A stretch of 64,000 nucleotides of DNA. It comes from Zantedeschia hybrid cultivar. Its lineage: Eukaryota > Streptophyta > Magnoliopsida > Alismatales > Araceae. A model generated the notes under the pieces. It was not told the DNA's origin. It saw only the letters and a list, made by a program, of their open reading frames with translations, and ran no database searches. Positions 54,662 to 64,000 of this stretch are shown one piece after another. How positions within the stretch are numbered: the stretch's first letter is position 1; every line of letters starts with the position of its first letter. Made by a program: the position numbers and the translations under genes. The stretch is from assembly GCA_030544215.1 (NCBI GenBank), contig JARZZO010000013.1, positions 22,310,729-22,374,728 on the forward strand. Direction: 5' to 3'.

Positions 54662-55370
54662 AGGACCTACGAAATTACAGTTACATGCCAACATATACAT
54701 AATTATGAAAAATGGTATATTCGTAAATACTAAAAAAGTATAAATGCAATTAAAAGTTCATGTCTTATAATGTAATAAATGATTTTCATAAGGTCTTAAG
54801 TGAAATTTGTAAAGCTTCTAGATGTATCCTCAAATCACTAAAAAGGAGTAAAATTCGGTAAAGAAGTGTTGAATGAGGGCATAAAGCCAATTATAGAGAA
54901 TATAGGGACTAAAATGTAAAAGTAAAGGATAAGGATACTGATAAGGTAAAGGGTAAGGATACTGGTATGAAAAAGGATAAGGAAACTGGTAAAGTTTCTT
55001 AGCCCCCAAGAAACCCATGCCACCTCACCAGCCACATGTCATCTCCATCTTAAAAGGGGGGGGGGGGGCATGTCCCATCTTAAGGCATGCCATCACTTAT
55101 AAATATGATAAGCCATGTAATGGTAAAGAAGTGTTGAATGCGGGCATAAAGCCAATTATAGAGAATATAGGGACTAAAATGTAAAAGTACTAAAGGATAA
55201 GGATACTGGTAAGGTAAAGTATAAGGATACTGGTATGAACAAGGATAAGGAAACTAGTAAGGTTTCTTAGCCCCCCAAGAAATCCATGCCACCTCATCAG
55301 CCACACATCATCTCCATCTTAAAAGAGGGGGGACACATGTCCCCATCTTAAGGCATGCCATCACCTATGA
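54658..55370 (+). repeat. 3' LTR of G3, truncated and internally duplicated
   Basis: Starts TGTAAGGACCTACG and matches LTR Z in inverse orientation up to the CATCACCTATAA region. 54857-55099 and 55122-55367 are a diverged tandem duplication (period about 265 bp) around the CTTATCC-type repeats. Beyond 55370 the homology to Z stops, so R and U5 are missing. Confidence 0.8.
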
Positions 55371-55984
55371 TTATATGGTATTATCATGTTTCTTTTAATG
55401 AAGATTTCAGGAGGTGCTTTGATATTCTCATAAGAGCTATGATTTAGGTGGAGGACTGGAGTAAAGCAGCGGGTATCATTGAGATCAACCAAGCTTCTAT
55501 TATTCTGGCAGCTGCATAGTGGAGAACTCTTGTAAAATGATCCTCTGGGATGGGTAGTTCTTTTTTTTTGGGGTCTTATTTTGGGGGACTACTTTACCAT
55601 CTTGGTAGAGTAACATTTTAGATTTGTGGTTCCCTGTGATGCGGATCCTTCTCTTGTCACTCTTTTTTATTTCTCATGTTTACGTTGCAATGAAATGTGC
55701 ATGCACCTTAAGAAAAGTAAAAGTGCAATAGTACACTGCTCTTCTGATACCTGCTCCTCATTAACTTGTTTATAAAGTCCACATGTCCTGAGTTTGGATA
55801 AGTAGAAATTGTGGGTTCTTTCTAGCTGGCCCTATAAGGTTTTCAATTCCAATGTCTGTAGAAATGCACCTGCCCAGCCCAGGGGACTCTGTGAGCCAGC
55901 AAGTTAGCACTAGGAATATTAAAAAAAGCCTTTTTTGTATATATACACCCCTACAAACTACTATATTTGTATGTATACCCCAGA
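55371..55984. other. Unassigned interval of about 610 bp
   Basis: No clear gene or element end. The plus strand shows broken protein-like stretches (CFDILIRAM, VEDWSKAAG, IIEINQASIILAAA) with stops. A purine-rich TTTTTTTTTGGGG run lies near 55561. Possibly an old non-LTR element, not identified. Confidence 0.35.
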
Positions 55985-56667
55985 CCCAAGAATGTATTCA
56001 CAGAGAAAGAAAATTACAAGTTGGAATTCATGCTACCACAAGTTGGCAGTTATGATCCCGATAAGTGATAAAACCTTCCTAACTCCTATTTGGAAACATG
56101 CTATCACAAACTGATAGCTAAGTCTCAAAACTATGGAACATAAATGTTGAATTTCTTTAATACAAATTTAGTTCTTCTACTCAATTTTCCTTCCCAATTG
56201 CAGCTTTCAACTATGGATCTGATGTCAGCAAGTATTACAATCAGCAAGTGCACCCTTGATTGTTTAACTCCTTGAAAAGTCTTGTTACATCTTTCCTTCC
56301 TAATCCACCACACTGAGAACCTAATAGCAGGTCCTTTATGTCTGAGGCTTTGTAAGAAGTCACCCATCTCCAGTGAGAATGAAGATCTTGGACTTCTTTG
56401 AATTTCAAATCTATCAAGAAGTTGCGTCCATAACTTCCAAAGAAGAGGTGATCTAGATTTTCCTCATTTGCAAGGCAAAGTATGACACATTAGGGCTATG
56501 AATTCCTCTCTTCATTAGAGTATCCATTGTAGAAATATCCCCCACATTGAGCTGCCATAAGAATAATGAGTATTTTTGACAAGTGGGCCTTTTCCAAACA
56601 CAATCAAACCAACTAACATTTGGGTGCTGATCTCTCTTTTTGTTCCAAATGTTTTTTGCATTGATTT

Positions 56668-57017
56668 TCACATTGTTATGTTGTCCAACATCTTGTCTGC
56701 CTTACCATGATGGAATGTAACCTGGCGAATCTTGTCCCAAACTTCAAACATTTGTGGTGATACTACTGTAGCTAAATTCCAAATTTGTCTAGTAATGAAA
56801 GAACTAAAGAGGATATTATGATGCATTCCTAGTACATACCTCTCACATTGTTATGTTGTCCAACATCTTGTCTGCCTTACCATGATGGAATGTAACCTGG
56901 CGAATCTTGTCCCAAACTTCAAACATTTGTGGTGATACTACTGTAGCTAAATTCCAAATTTGTCTAGTAATGAAAGAACTAAAGAGGATATTATGATGCA
57001 TTCCTAGTACATACCTC
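56668..57017. repeat. 175-bp perfect tandem duplication inside L3
   Basis: 56668-56842 and 56843-57017 are the same 175 bp, with no difference seen. L1 and L2 have a single copy of this part. Confidence 0.88.
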
Positions 57018-57111
57018 ATGTGGTCCCCATAACAAGAAAGGATTGATTTTTTTCGAAGCCAAGGATCATGCCATAGTGTGAATGTCTGTCCATCTCCCAC
57101 TTCAAAGGAAA

Positions 57112-57116
57112 TATTT
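57112..57116. repeat. Presumed TSD of G4, left copy (TATTT)
   Basis: Five bases of L3 next to the G4 LTR. The right copy is outside the window, so this is inferred from the LTR border only. Confidence 0.4.
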
Positions 57117-57989
57117 TGATGGGGGCAGAATCCGATTCGGCCCGTTAGAAACAGCCCAATCACTGGGATCAGCCCAACAGCAATAGTAGTGAAGGCCCAC
57201 TGGCGGCCTTCGGCCCGTTAGCGGTCCAGCAGCCTTTGGCCTGTTAGCGGCCCAGCAGCCCTCGGCCCAACAGCAACCCAGCAGCCCTCGGCTCAATAGC
57301 AGCCCAGTAGCCTTCGGCCCAACAGCCCTCGGCCCAGTAGGCTTCGGCCCACTAGGCGGCATCAGGCCCATCAGCGGCCCCTCCCCTTTCGGCCCAGCAG
57401 CCGTATCCGGCCCACTCCGGTGGGAAGGATAGCCGCTATGGCGGTTTATCAGTAAACCAAACATAGTCTGATATCGGTTGCCACCACTAAGCGACCTCTA
57501 TCCTCCGCTATAAATACACGGCTATTTATTACCAAAGGTATGTCTTCTCGACCAAGGACAACAGTCCAAAAGCATTAAAGCTACTTCTTCCTTGACTTCT
57601 GAATCGAATCTTCTTCAGAAGCTAACTTAGCCGTCAGAGGGGGTTCCTTAGGGCCAAAGCCTGGGACTCCTACTGACCGGTTCTTCTTCTTCTCCTCCTC
57701 CTTCTGCAGGGGCTTCGGTTTGAATCTTCGCCGACCTCTCCGAGTCGGTCTCGGCCGCCGACCTCGGATTTTCTCCCCCCGGTCTCGACGCCTTTCGCAG
57801 GCTGATCTGCCTCGACCGAAGGAGTCTCGGCTGTGCTCCTAGCGAGCCCTCACCCGGGCACCTCTCGGCTTCGGGTCCTCGGTCGTCTCCGTCCTCGTCT
57901 CGTCCCAGATCCCCGTTGGGCCCCTCCATCGATCCAATCCAACTGCGGGTTCCAGTCTTGGAATCCGACCGTGGTAAGCTTCGGCAACA
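57117..57989 (+). repeat. 5' LTR of G4 (873 bp)
   Basis: TGATGGGGGCAGAATCC...TTCGGCAACA. The first 320 bp are rich in repeated CGGCCCAGCAGCC-like words. TATA-like site at about 57508-57517 (CTATAAATAC). Confidence 0.8.
57508..57517 (+). promoter_or_regulatory. Probable TATA box in G4 5' LTR
   Basis: GCTATAAATACACGGC about 390 bp after the LTR start, in the usual U3 position. Confidence 0.6.
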
Positions 57990-57994
57990 TCACG

Positions 57995-58012
57995 TGGTGC
58001 CGTCTGTGGGAA
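57995..58012 (+). other. Primer binding site of G4 (Tat-lineage type)
   Basis: TGGTGCCGTCTGTGGGAA, close to the TGGCGCCGTCTGTGGG block that follows the 5' LTR in Tat-lineage elements. The tRNA is not named here. Confidence 0.7.
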
Positions 58013-58026
58013 ACTAGCAAGAAGTC

Positions 58027-59734
58027 ATGTCTCATCGTCCGGTGACCAGACGATCCGGACAAGACGACATGGAGACGCGAGCAACTCCGACGCCGGCACA
58101 CCACTCCAAAGGTGCCCCGTTCGTTCTTCCTCAAGGGTCTGCCCTCCCTGTCATACCAGACTCTGTCACTCCCAGGGATGACCGGGTGGAAGAGCTTCAA
58201 CAACAGGTGGCGACGCTGGCCGCCACCGTTACTTCCTTGGCACCCCTACGAGATATGGTGTCTGCCATCTCCTAGCATATGGGGCTACTGGTACAGCTCC
58301 CGCAGCAGGTACCGCCTCCCCCATTCTATCCTGCTCAAGCTGCAAGGCCGCAGCCGACACCCTCGCTGACCTTCCCCGACGAGGCCGCCACGGCACGCAG
58401 CGAGCCATTCGCGCCGCCTGCCCGAGCCCCTCGCGCCAGTCATATCTTGACGGAGCAGGACTATGCTTCGTCCGGATTTCATCCAACAAAGACCGAAGGA
58501 CATTCGGTCACCACTTCAAGTACCCCGGACCTGGATCGGCGGCTGAAGGCGATGAGGAACGAAATGCAGCAGATGGTATCTCGGCCATACGGAGCGCCTC
58601 TCGCCAGCACCATTCTGGAGTAGACTCCATTTTCATCAGAGCTTCTAGCCATTGAGGTACCTCCCAACTTTAAACTGCCAAAAGGTCCTCTCTATGATGG
58701 AATGACAGATCCGGTCTGTCACTTCCAGAGGTTCAATACCTACCTTTTTGTCCGAGGGGTTTCCGAGGCAGTCTGCTGCCGTCTCTTCCCCCTCACTCTT
58801 GAAAAAACTGCCCTTACTTGGTTTGAGACATTGGCCCTCAACTCCATCCACTCTCTAGTTTAGTTGGGCCAACTATTCATCGACCAATTTTACGATGCCA
58901 CCCGGCAGTGTAAGACCTCGGCCAGTCTACTAGCCATCCGGCAAGGACCGACCGAGACCCTTTAGGAGTATTTCACTAAGTTTCGGGCCGAAGCTGCCCA
59001 AATCCCAAACCTGGATAGCTCGATTGCGGTCTCGGCCGTAATCAGCGGGTGTATAGACGAAGGGCTTCTTAGCTCTATCGGGAAACGCCATCCCTCCACC
59101 TTCCAAGACCTCGTAGCTCGGGCCCATAAATACATCAACCGGGAAGCCCTGATGATGTCCAAAGGCAAGAGTACCGCCGAAGCAGCATCAGCACCTACTC
59201 CTCCAGCGGTTCATCCTCGCCCAGAAGATCAGGAACCCTCTCGTAAGCGATATCAGAGGGAAGAATGGGACCGAGACAGACGCCGGGATCCGCAGCAGCG
59301 GTACCTACTGCTACCAGCTCCACCCTCTCGGATGCTCATGCAGGTGAAAGGCATGCTCCGGCAGCCGAAGCGCATCAAGACTAATCCTCGCCGAAGGGAC
59401 CCCCGCAAATACTGCGAGTACCATCGGAAAATCGGTCATTCAACTGATGAATGCCGACACCTTCGGGAGGAGATTGACCGTCTCATCAGAGAAGGTCGTC
59501 TGTCGCAGTACCGGCGAGAGCAGCCTCAACAACAACAGAACCGGGACGTCCCTGAAGCAGCCAGGGTACGTCAGCTCCTGGATAAAGAAGCCCCACCTCA
59601 GCCGAAGGTCACCTCGGCCCCGGTAGAAACATCGCACCAGCGACCCAGTGCTGGGTCAATTATGATGATATCCGGAGGACCGGGAGAGGGGTCAAGGCGT
59701 CGTCGTCGACACCGAGCCGAAGCGGTCTCATCAA
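58027..59734 (+). pseudogene. G4 Gag remnant
   Basis: One frame from MSHRPVTRRSG with TAG codons at 58273, 58621, 58861 and 58963. It has a proline-rich N-terminal part, then the gag core (FKLPKGPLYDGMTDPVCHF, LTLEKTALTWFETL, QLFIDQFYD, EYFTKFRAEAAQI, AHKYINREALM) and an Arg-rich segment. A variant knuckle CEYHRKIGHSTDEC follows (about 59413-59454, C-x2-H-x4-GH-x4-C as in Tat elements). The frame ends around 59715-59735, where reading must shift by one base to enter the protease. Confidence 0.83.
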
Positions 59735-62388
59735 GAAGACATCGTCTTCGGCCAGGAGGATCTGACTGATATTCAGGTCCCTCACGACGACGCCTTAGTT
59801 ATAAATGTTGTAATAAAAGATTACGATGTTCATCGTATCTTTGTTGATAATGGAAGTGCCCCAAATATACTTTTTTACGACTGTTTTGAAAAAATGGGCT
59901 TGAATGAAATTGATATGAAGCCTCACCGGGGGCCTCTATTCAGCTTTAATGGTTCGCCATGCCGAGTAGAAGGCATCGTCCGACTCCCTGTAACCATAGG
60001 TACGGCCCCTCAACAATTAACCGTCAAAACGGATTTTGCCGTCATCAAGATTGACTCGGCTTACAACGCCATCTTTGGCCGAAGGCTGATCGGCGGAATT
60101 GGAGTTGTACCCTCATCTTTTCACCAAAAGATGAAGTTCCATACCAGCCATGGAATTGGCGAAGCCAAGGGAAATCAGGATGCAGCTCGGCAGTGTTATA
60201 TGATCTCGGTTAAAGGGAAGGCCGCGGCCGAATCCCTTTCAATCGAATCTTCTGCCGAAGCATCCCCAGGGGAGGAACTTACAATCATTCCAGTTCCAGG
60301 AGGAGAAGGTCGGACGCTGATGATAGGCTCCGTCTTGGAGAAGGCTGAAGCCGAGAGACTTGCTGAGTTCCTAAAAGAAAACCTCGATGTCTTCGCCTGT
60401 TCTCCTGCAGACATGCCCGGGGTCGACCCGAAAGTCGTAGAACATCGGCTGCACGTCGACCACAACTAGTTCCCGATCAAGCAGAAGCGACGTACCTTCA
60501 ATCTGGAAAGGAGGACAGCCATTCAAGCCGAAGTACAGAAGGGGCTGGACGCAGGGCATCTCCGAGAGGTACACCATCCCGACTGGATCGCCAATGTGGT
60601 GATGGTGCCCAAGAAAGATGGCAAATGGTGGATGTGTGTGGACTTCCCCATCCTCAATAAAGCCTGTCTGATGGACAACTTCCCGCTGCCTCGGATAGAT
60701 CAGGTGGTGGACGCGACCTCCGGGCACGAACTGCTTAGCTTCCTCGACGCCTATTCAGTCTATCATCAGATCCGAATGCATCCAGAGGATGAGGACAAGA
60801 CCAGCTTTACAACTGACCTCGGTTTATACTGTTATACCCGGATGCCGTTCGGTCTGAAGAATGCTGGAGCAATTTATCAACGTCTCGTCAACAAGATATT
60901 TGCTCCACAGCTCGGCCGCAATATGAAGGTCTACATCGACGACATGCTGGTGAAAAGCCACGTCGCTGCGGACCATCTAACCGATTTGGCCGAGACATTC
61001 TCTGCCCTGCGCAAGTATAAAATGAAGCTAAATCCAGCTAAGTGTGCCTTCGGCGTAGCTTCTGAGAAATATCTCGGCTACATGGTCACTCGCCGAGGGG
61101 TAGAAGCCAATCCCGCGAAGGTATCGGCTATTATCCAAATGCGCCCTCCGGCCAACATCCGAGAAGTCCAGAAGCTGAATGGAAAAATTGCCGCGTTAAG
61201 CCGCTTTATGTCAAGGGCAACGGATTACTGCTTTCCTTTCTTCAAGCTGCTGAAAAAGGCCAATAGCTTTTCCTGGACGGACGAGTATCAGTCGGCCTTC
61301 GACCAGTTGAAAGCCTATCTCTCCAATATTCCCGTCTTGTCCAGACCGGTCCATGGAGAGCAGTTGTTCCTTTATCTAGTAGCATCAGAAACAGCTGTCA
61401 GCGCCGTCCTCATTCGGGAACAAGACGGCGTTTAGAGGCCAGTCTATTATATAAGCCGAACCCTCCAAGGAGCAGAGCTTCGGTATCCTGGTCTTGAGAA
61501 GCTAGCCTTAGCCCTCGTCTCGTCCGCGAGGAGACTCCGGCCCTACTTCCTCGCACATTCAATAAAGGTCTTCATAGACCAACCTTTAAGGCAGGTCCTC
61601 TCTCGGCCAGAAGTGTCCGGCAGGCTGGCAAAGTGGGCAATCGAACTGGGAGAGTTCGACGTCTCTTATGGGCCACGGACAGCAATAAAAGCTCAAGCTC
61701 TAGCCGACTTCATCGCCGAGCTCACTCCCGAAGCATCCTCGGCCCCTCGGCCGGAAGTCAGTACACCCGAGGCCGAGGGTACCTCGGTTCCCCCGTCTCC
61801 GACGGATGAATGGCGACTCTACGTTGATGGATCCACATGCTCTTCGGGTAGCGGCGCTGGATGGATCTTGGCATCTCCAGAAGGGGTCATCACGGAGTAT
61901 GCACTGCGCTTCTCCTTCCCAGCTACTAACAACGCCGCAGAATGTGAAGCTCTTATCTCAGGCCTTCAGGCCGCCAGAAAGCTGGGTGCACAGAATATAA
62001 GGGCATTCAGTGATTCTCAGCTGATCACCAATCAAGTCACCAGGGAGTATGAGGCCCGGGATGCATTAATGATATCATATCTCCAGGTAACCCGAAAGAT
62101 CCTTACTCAATTTAATTCTTATGAAATTGTGCGGATCCCTCGGGCTGAAAATGCTCGAGCCGATGCTCTTTCCCAGCTGGCATCAACTCAGGACGGGGGA
62201 GGAGGCCGAATGGTCTTGGTAGAAGAACTATCTAAACCAAGTCTTGACGAATCCGAGGTCATGCAAGTGAATAAATCTGAAGCAGAAACCTGGATGACTC
62301 CCCTAGTCGCTTTTCTCCTCCGAGAGGATGTCCCGTCTAATCCAAAGGAAGCAAGCATATCTGGCAGCGCTCCTCCCATTTCCTTATT
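59735..62388 (+). pseudogene. G4 protease, reverse transcriptase and two RNase H domains
   Basis: Second frame. Protease with FVDNGSAPNILF near 59840 (D-N/S-G-S). RT with VPKKDGKWWMCVDF, PLPRIDQVVDA, MPFGLKNAGAIYQRLVN and catalytic YIDD at 60932-60943. First RNase H (SAFDQLKAYL, LYLVASETAVSAVLIRE, RPVYYISRTLQGAE). After a linker, a second archaeal-like RNase H (RLYVDGSTCSSGSGAGWI with D at 61826, NNAAECEALI, FSDSQLI, ADALSQLAS). TAG at 60467 and 61433; the latter replaces the Gln usual before RPVYY. The frame is lost around 62380. Confidence 0.87.
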
Positions 62389-63525
62389 CTAGAAGGAGTA
62401 TTGTATAAAAAATCCTTCGGCCGACCACTCCTACGATGTCTCGGCCCAGCAGAAGCTGATTATGCCCTTCGGGAGGTACATGAAGGGATCTGCGGAGTAC
62501 ACACAGGAGGAAGGGCCCTGACCCACAAACTCCTGAGGCAAAGGTACTAGTGGCCAACGCTTCGAGAGGACGCGGCCGCTCTCGTCCGCTGCTGTGATCA
62601 ATGCCAGATATTTAGTTCCCTCATTCACCAGTCGGCGACCCTTCTAACTCCTCTATCAGACCCCCGGCCCTTCACCCAGTGGGGGATTGATCTTTTGGGA
62701 CCCTTTCCCATGGCTACTGGCTAGAGGAAATTCCTCATTGTGACAGTAGACTACTTCACTAAATGAGTAGAAGCCGAGCCTCTCGCGTCTATAACCGATA
62801 GCAATGCATGGAACTTCGTATGGAAATCCATCATTTGCCGATACGGCATCCCCCGGGCAATTATCTCAGATAATGGCAAGCAATTTGACAGCCATCGGTT
62901 TAAAGACAACTGCGCCAGCTTCGGCATTCTCCATAAGTTTTCTTCGGTAACGCACCCTCAGACGAATGGCCAAGTCGAGGTAACTAACCGAAGTCTGTTG
63001 CGAGGACTGAAGACTCGCCTCGGCAAAGCCAAGGGCCGATGGGTCGAAGAACTGCCAAGCGTTCTATGGGCTTATCGAACAACAAGCCGAACCCCTACCG
63101 GCGAGACCCCCTTCCGAATGGCCTACGGGGTGGAAGCCGTTATTCCGATTGAAGTCAGCCTTCCGATGCCGAGAATTCTTGCTCATGATCCAAAGACTAA
63201 TGAGGAAGCCCTAAAGGATCACCTTGATCTTATAGAAGAAACAAGGGATCAAGCCCGCATTCGGTTGGCGACTTATCAGCAACGCATGGCGAGATACCAC
63301 AACGCTCAAGTAAAACCCTGAAGCTTTGAAGCAGGCAACCTCGTATTAAGGAACGCTCAAGCATCCAAGCAAGCCAAAGCTGCAGGAAAGCTTTCTCCAA
63401 ACTGGGAAGGACCTTACCGCATAAGGGAAGTAATCCGACGAGGGGCCTATCGGCTAGAGACCCTTTCGGGCCAGCCTATCCCTCGTACGTGGAATGTAGA
63501 GTGCCTTCGGCGTTATTTCATGTAA
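62389..63525 (+). pseudogene. G4 integrase
   Basis: First frame again, from LEGVLYKKSFGRPLL. Zinc finger (HEGICGVHTGGRALTHKLLRQ..WPT..CDQCQIF) and a catalytic triad: D at 62689 (GIDLLGPFP), D at 62869 (ISDNGKQF), E at 62977 (NGQVEVTNRS), giving D-60-D-36-E. C-terminal part GNLVLRNAQ..LSPNWEGPYRI..RTWNVECLRRYFM ends with TAA at 63523. Stops: TAG at 62548 and 62722, TGA at 62764 (Trp of FTKW) and 63319. No chromodomain follows. Confidence 0.87.
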
Positions 63526-63589
63526 GTTCTCCCGGAGTTTTAACTGGAAGTCATGAATATATTATCTTTTATCTAGACTCATGTCCGGC

Positions 63590-64000
63590 AATGTTTTCTA
63601 AGTCCGTGTAAACCGTACCGGGAGTGGCTTCGGCCATGTAAACCGTATCAGGAGCGGCAATGTTCTCTAAGTCCATGTAAACCATACCGGGAGTGGCTTC
63701 TGCCATGCAAACCGTATCGGGAGCGGCATGGTTTTCTAAATCCGTGCAAACCGTACCGGGAGTGGCTTCGGCCATGCAAACCATATCGAGAGCGGCATTA
63801 TTCTCTAAGTCCGTGTAAACCGTACCGGGAGTGGCTTCGGCCATGCAAACCGTATCGGGAGCGGCATTATTCTCTAAGTCAGTGTAAACCGTACCGGGAG
63901 TGGCTTCGGCCATGCAAACCGTATCGGGAGCGGCATGGTTTTCTAAATCCGTACAAACCGTACCGGGAGTGGCTTCGGCCATGCAAACCATAACGGGAGC
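63590..64000. repeat. 69-bp tandem repeat array after G4 integrase (about 6 copies, runs off window)
   Basis: Unit of 69 bp with two related halves: ACCGTATCGGGAGCGGC and ACCGTACCGGGAGTGGC, joined by ATTCTCTAAGTCCGTGTAA and TTCGGCCATGCAA. Copies differ by a few bases. Similar arrays between pol and the 3' LTR occur in other Tat-lineage elements. Confidence 0.9.

Larger units (their letters stand above)
45836..55370 (+). mobile_element. Element G3: old Ty3/gypsy chromovirus, broken by L1, C3 and L2
   Basis: Plus-strand gag, protease, RT, RNase H and integrase remnants in gypsy order, with primer site at 45836, polypurine tract at 53572 and a truncated 3' LTR from 54658. The 5' LTR is gone. 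Every coding segment carries stops and frameshifts. The LTR is of the Z type (TGTAAGGACCTAC), distinct from A/B/T. Confidence 0.85.
55985..57116 (-). mobile_element. Element L3: LINE fragment of the L1/L2 family, split by G4
   Basis: Minus-strand frames reproduce L1 motifs: KRPTCQKYSLFLWQLNVG (56671-56453 region), GDFLQSLRHKGPA, RKERCNKTFQGVKQSRVHLL (56367-56131), SFEVGDGQTFTLWHDPW (about 57115-57060). The 3' end lies near 55985. The 5' continuation beyond 57116 would lie past G4, outside the window. Degenerate. Confidence 0.8.
57117..64000 (+). mobile_element. Element G4: Ty3/gypsy, Tat lineage (Tat/Ogre/Retand), right end outside window
   Basis: 5' LTR of 873 bp, primer site, gag, protease, RT, RNase H, a second RNase H of the archaeal-like type and integrase in plus orientation, then tandem repeats. 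The extra RNase H between RT-RNase H and integrase, and repeats after pol, are hallmarks of the Tat branch. No chromodomain. All three coding regions have stops or frameshifts. Inserted in LINE L3. Confidence 0.9.

Noticed and set aside
63569..63991. A 140-codon antisense frame as a gene
   Set aside because: It is fully explained by a 69-bp tandem repeat whose length is divisible by three. Kept only as a repeat.

Overview
The window looks like intergenic heterochromatin from a flowering-plant nuclear genome. Almost every base belongs to nested retrotransposons: Ty3/gypsy chromovirus elements (Tekay/Del-like, LTRs of 2.3-2.8 kb), Ty1/copia elements (Angela/BARE-like, LTRs of about 1.55-1.6 kb), a Ty3/gypsy Tat-lineage element, one LINE family and one hAT-like MITE. 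I found no intact host gene, tRNA or rRNA. The species cannot be named from this sequence. All elements were called by eye from coding motifs, LTR ends, primer sites and target-site duplications (TSDs). I use these names: T, C0, C1, A, B, Z, M1, S1, C2, G3, L1, C3, L2, L3, G4.

Layout. T (1-4712, minus, left end outside the window) is a gag-only element sitting in the 5' leader of copia element C0. C0 (plus) runs 4713-7621 and resumes at 35974-37592. The gap is copia element C1 (7622-35973, minus, TSD ATTAG). C1 itself holds two Tekay-like elements: A (10832-20220, plus, TSD GCCAT, inside the copia polyprotein) and B (24723-34117, minus, TSD TTAAA, inside the copia leader). LTR divergence fits the nesting order: A and B about 0.5% each, C1 about 3%, C0 older and broken. 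From 37598 to 43197 lie Z (an LTR), an unidentified stretch with two odd open frames, the MITE M1 and S1, a solo LTR of the T family with TSD CCTTC. C2 (43198-45835, minus) is the 3' part of another copia element. It is fused to the primer site of G3 (45836-55370, plus), an old gypsy element broken by LINE L1, solo copia LTR C3 and LINE L2. LINE L3 (about 55985-57116) was entered by G4 (57117 to the window end), a Tat-lineage element with an 873-bp LTR, an extra RNase H and a 69-bp tandem repeat.

Functional state. None of the pol genes is intact; each has stops and frameshifts. The one clean retroelement ORF is the T gag. T shares its LTR termini, primer site and polypurine tract with A and B, so it could have been mobilised by an active relative of them.

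Two structures are not explained by ordinary element anatomy. (1) Every Tekay-type LTR carries an array of short inverted-repeat units, TGAAnnGCGTC / 10 nt / GACGCnnTTCA. There are 12 units per full LTR, always in clusters of 5 and 7, with a spacer of exactly 10 nt but variable sequence. (2) The leaders of C0 and C1 each carry four hairpins about 80-115 bp apart. Their loops share a conserved core while their outer stems differ from unit to unit and stay complementary.
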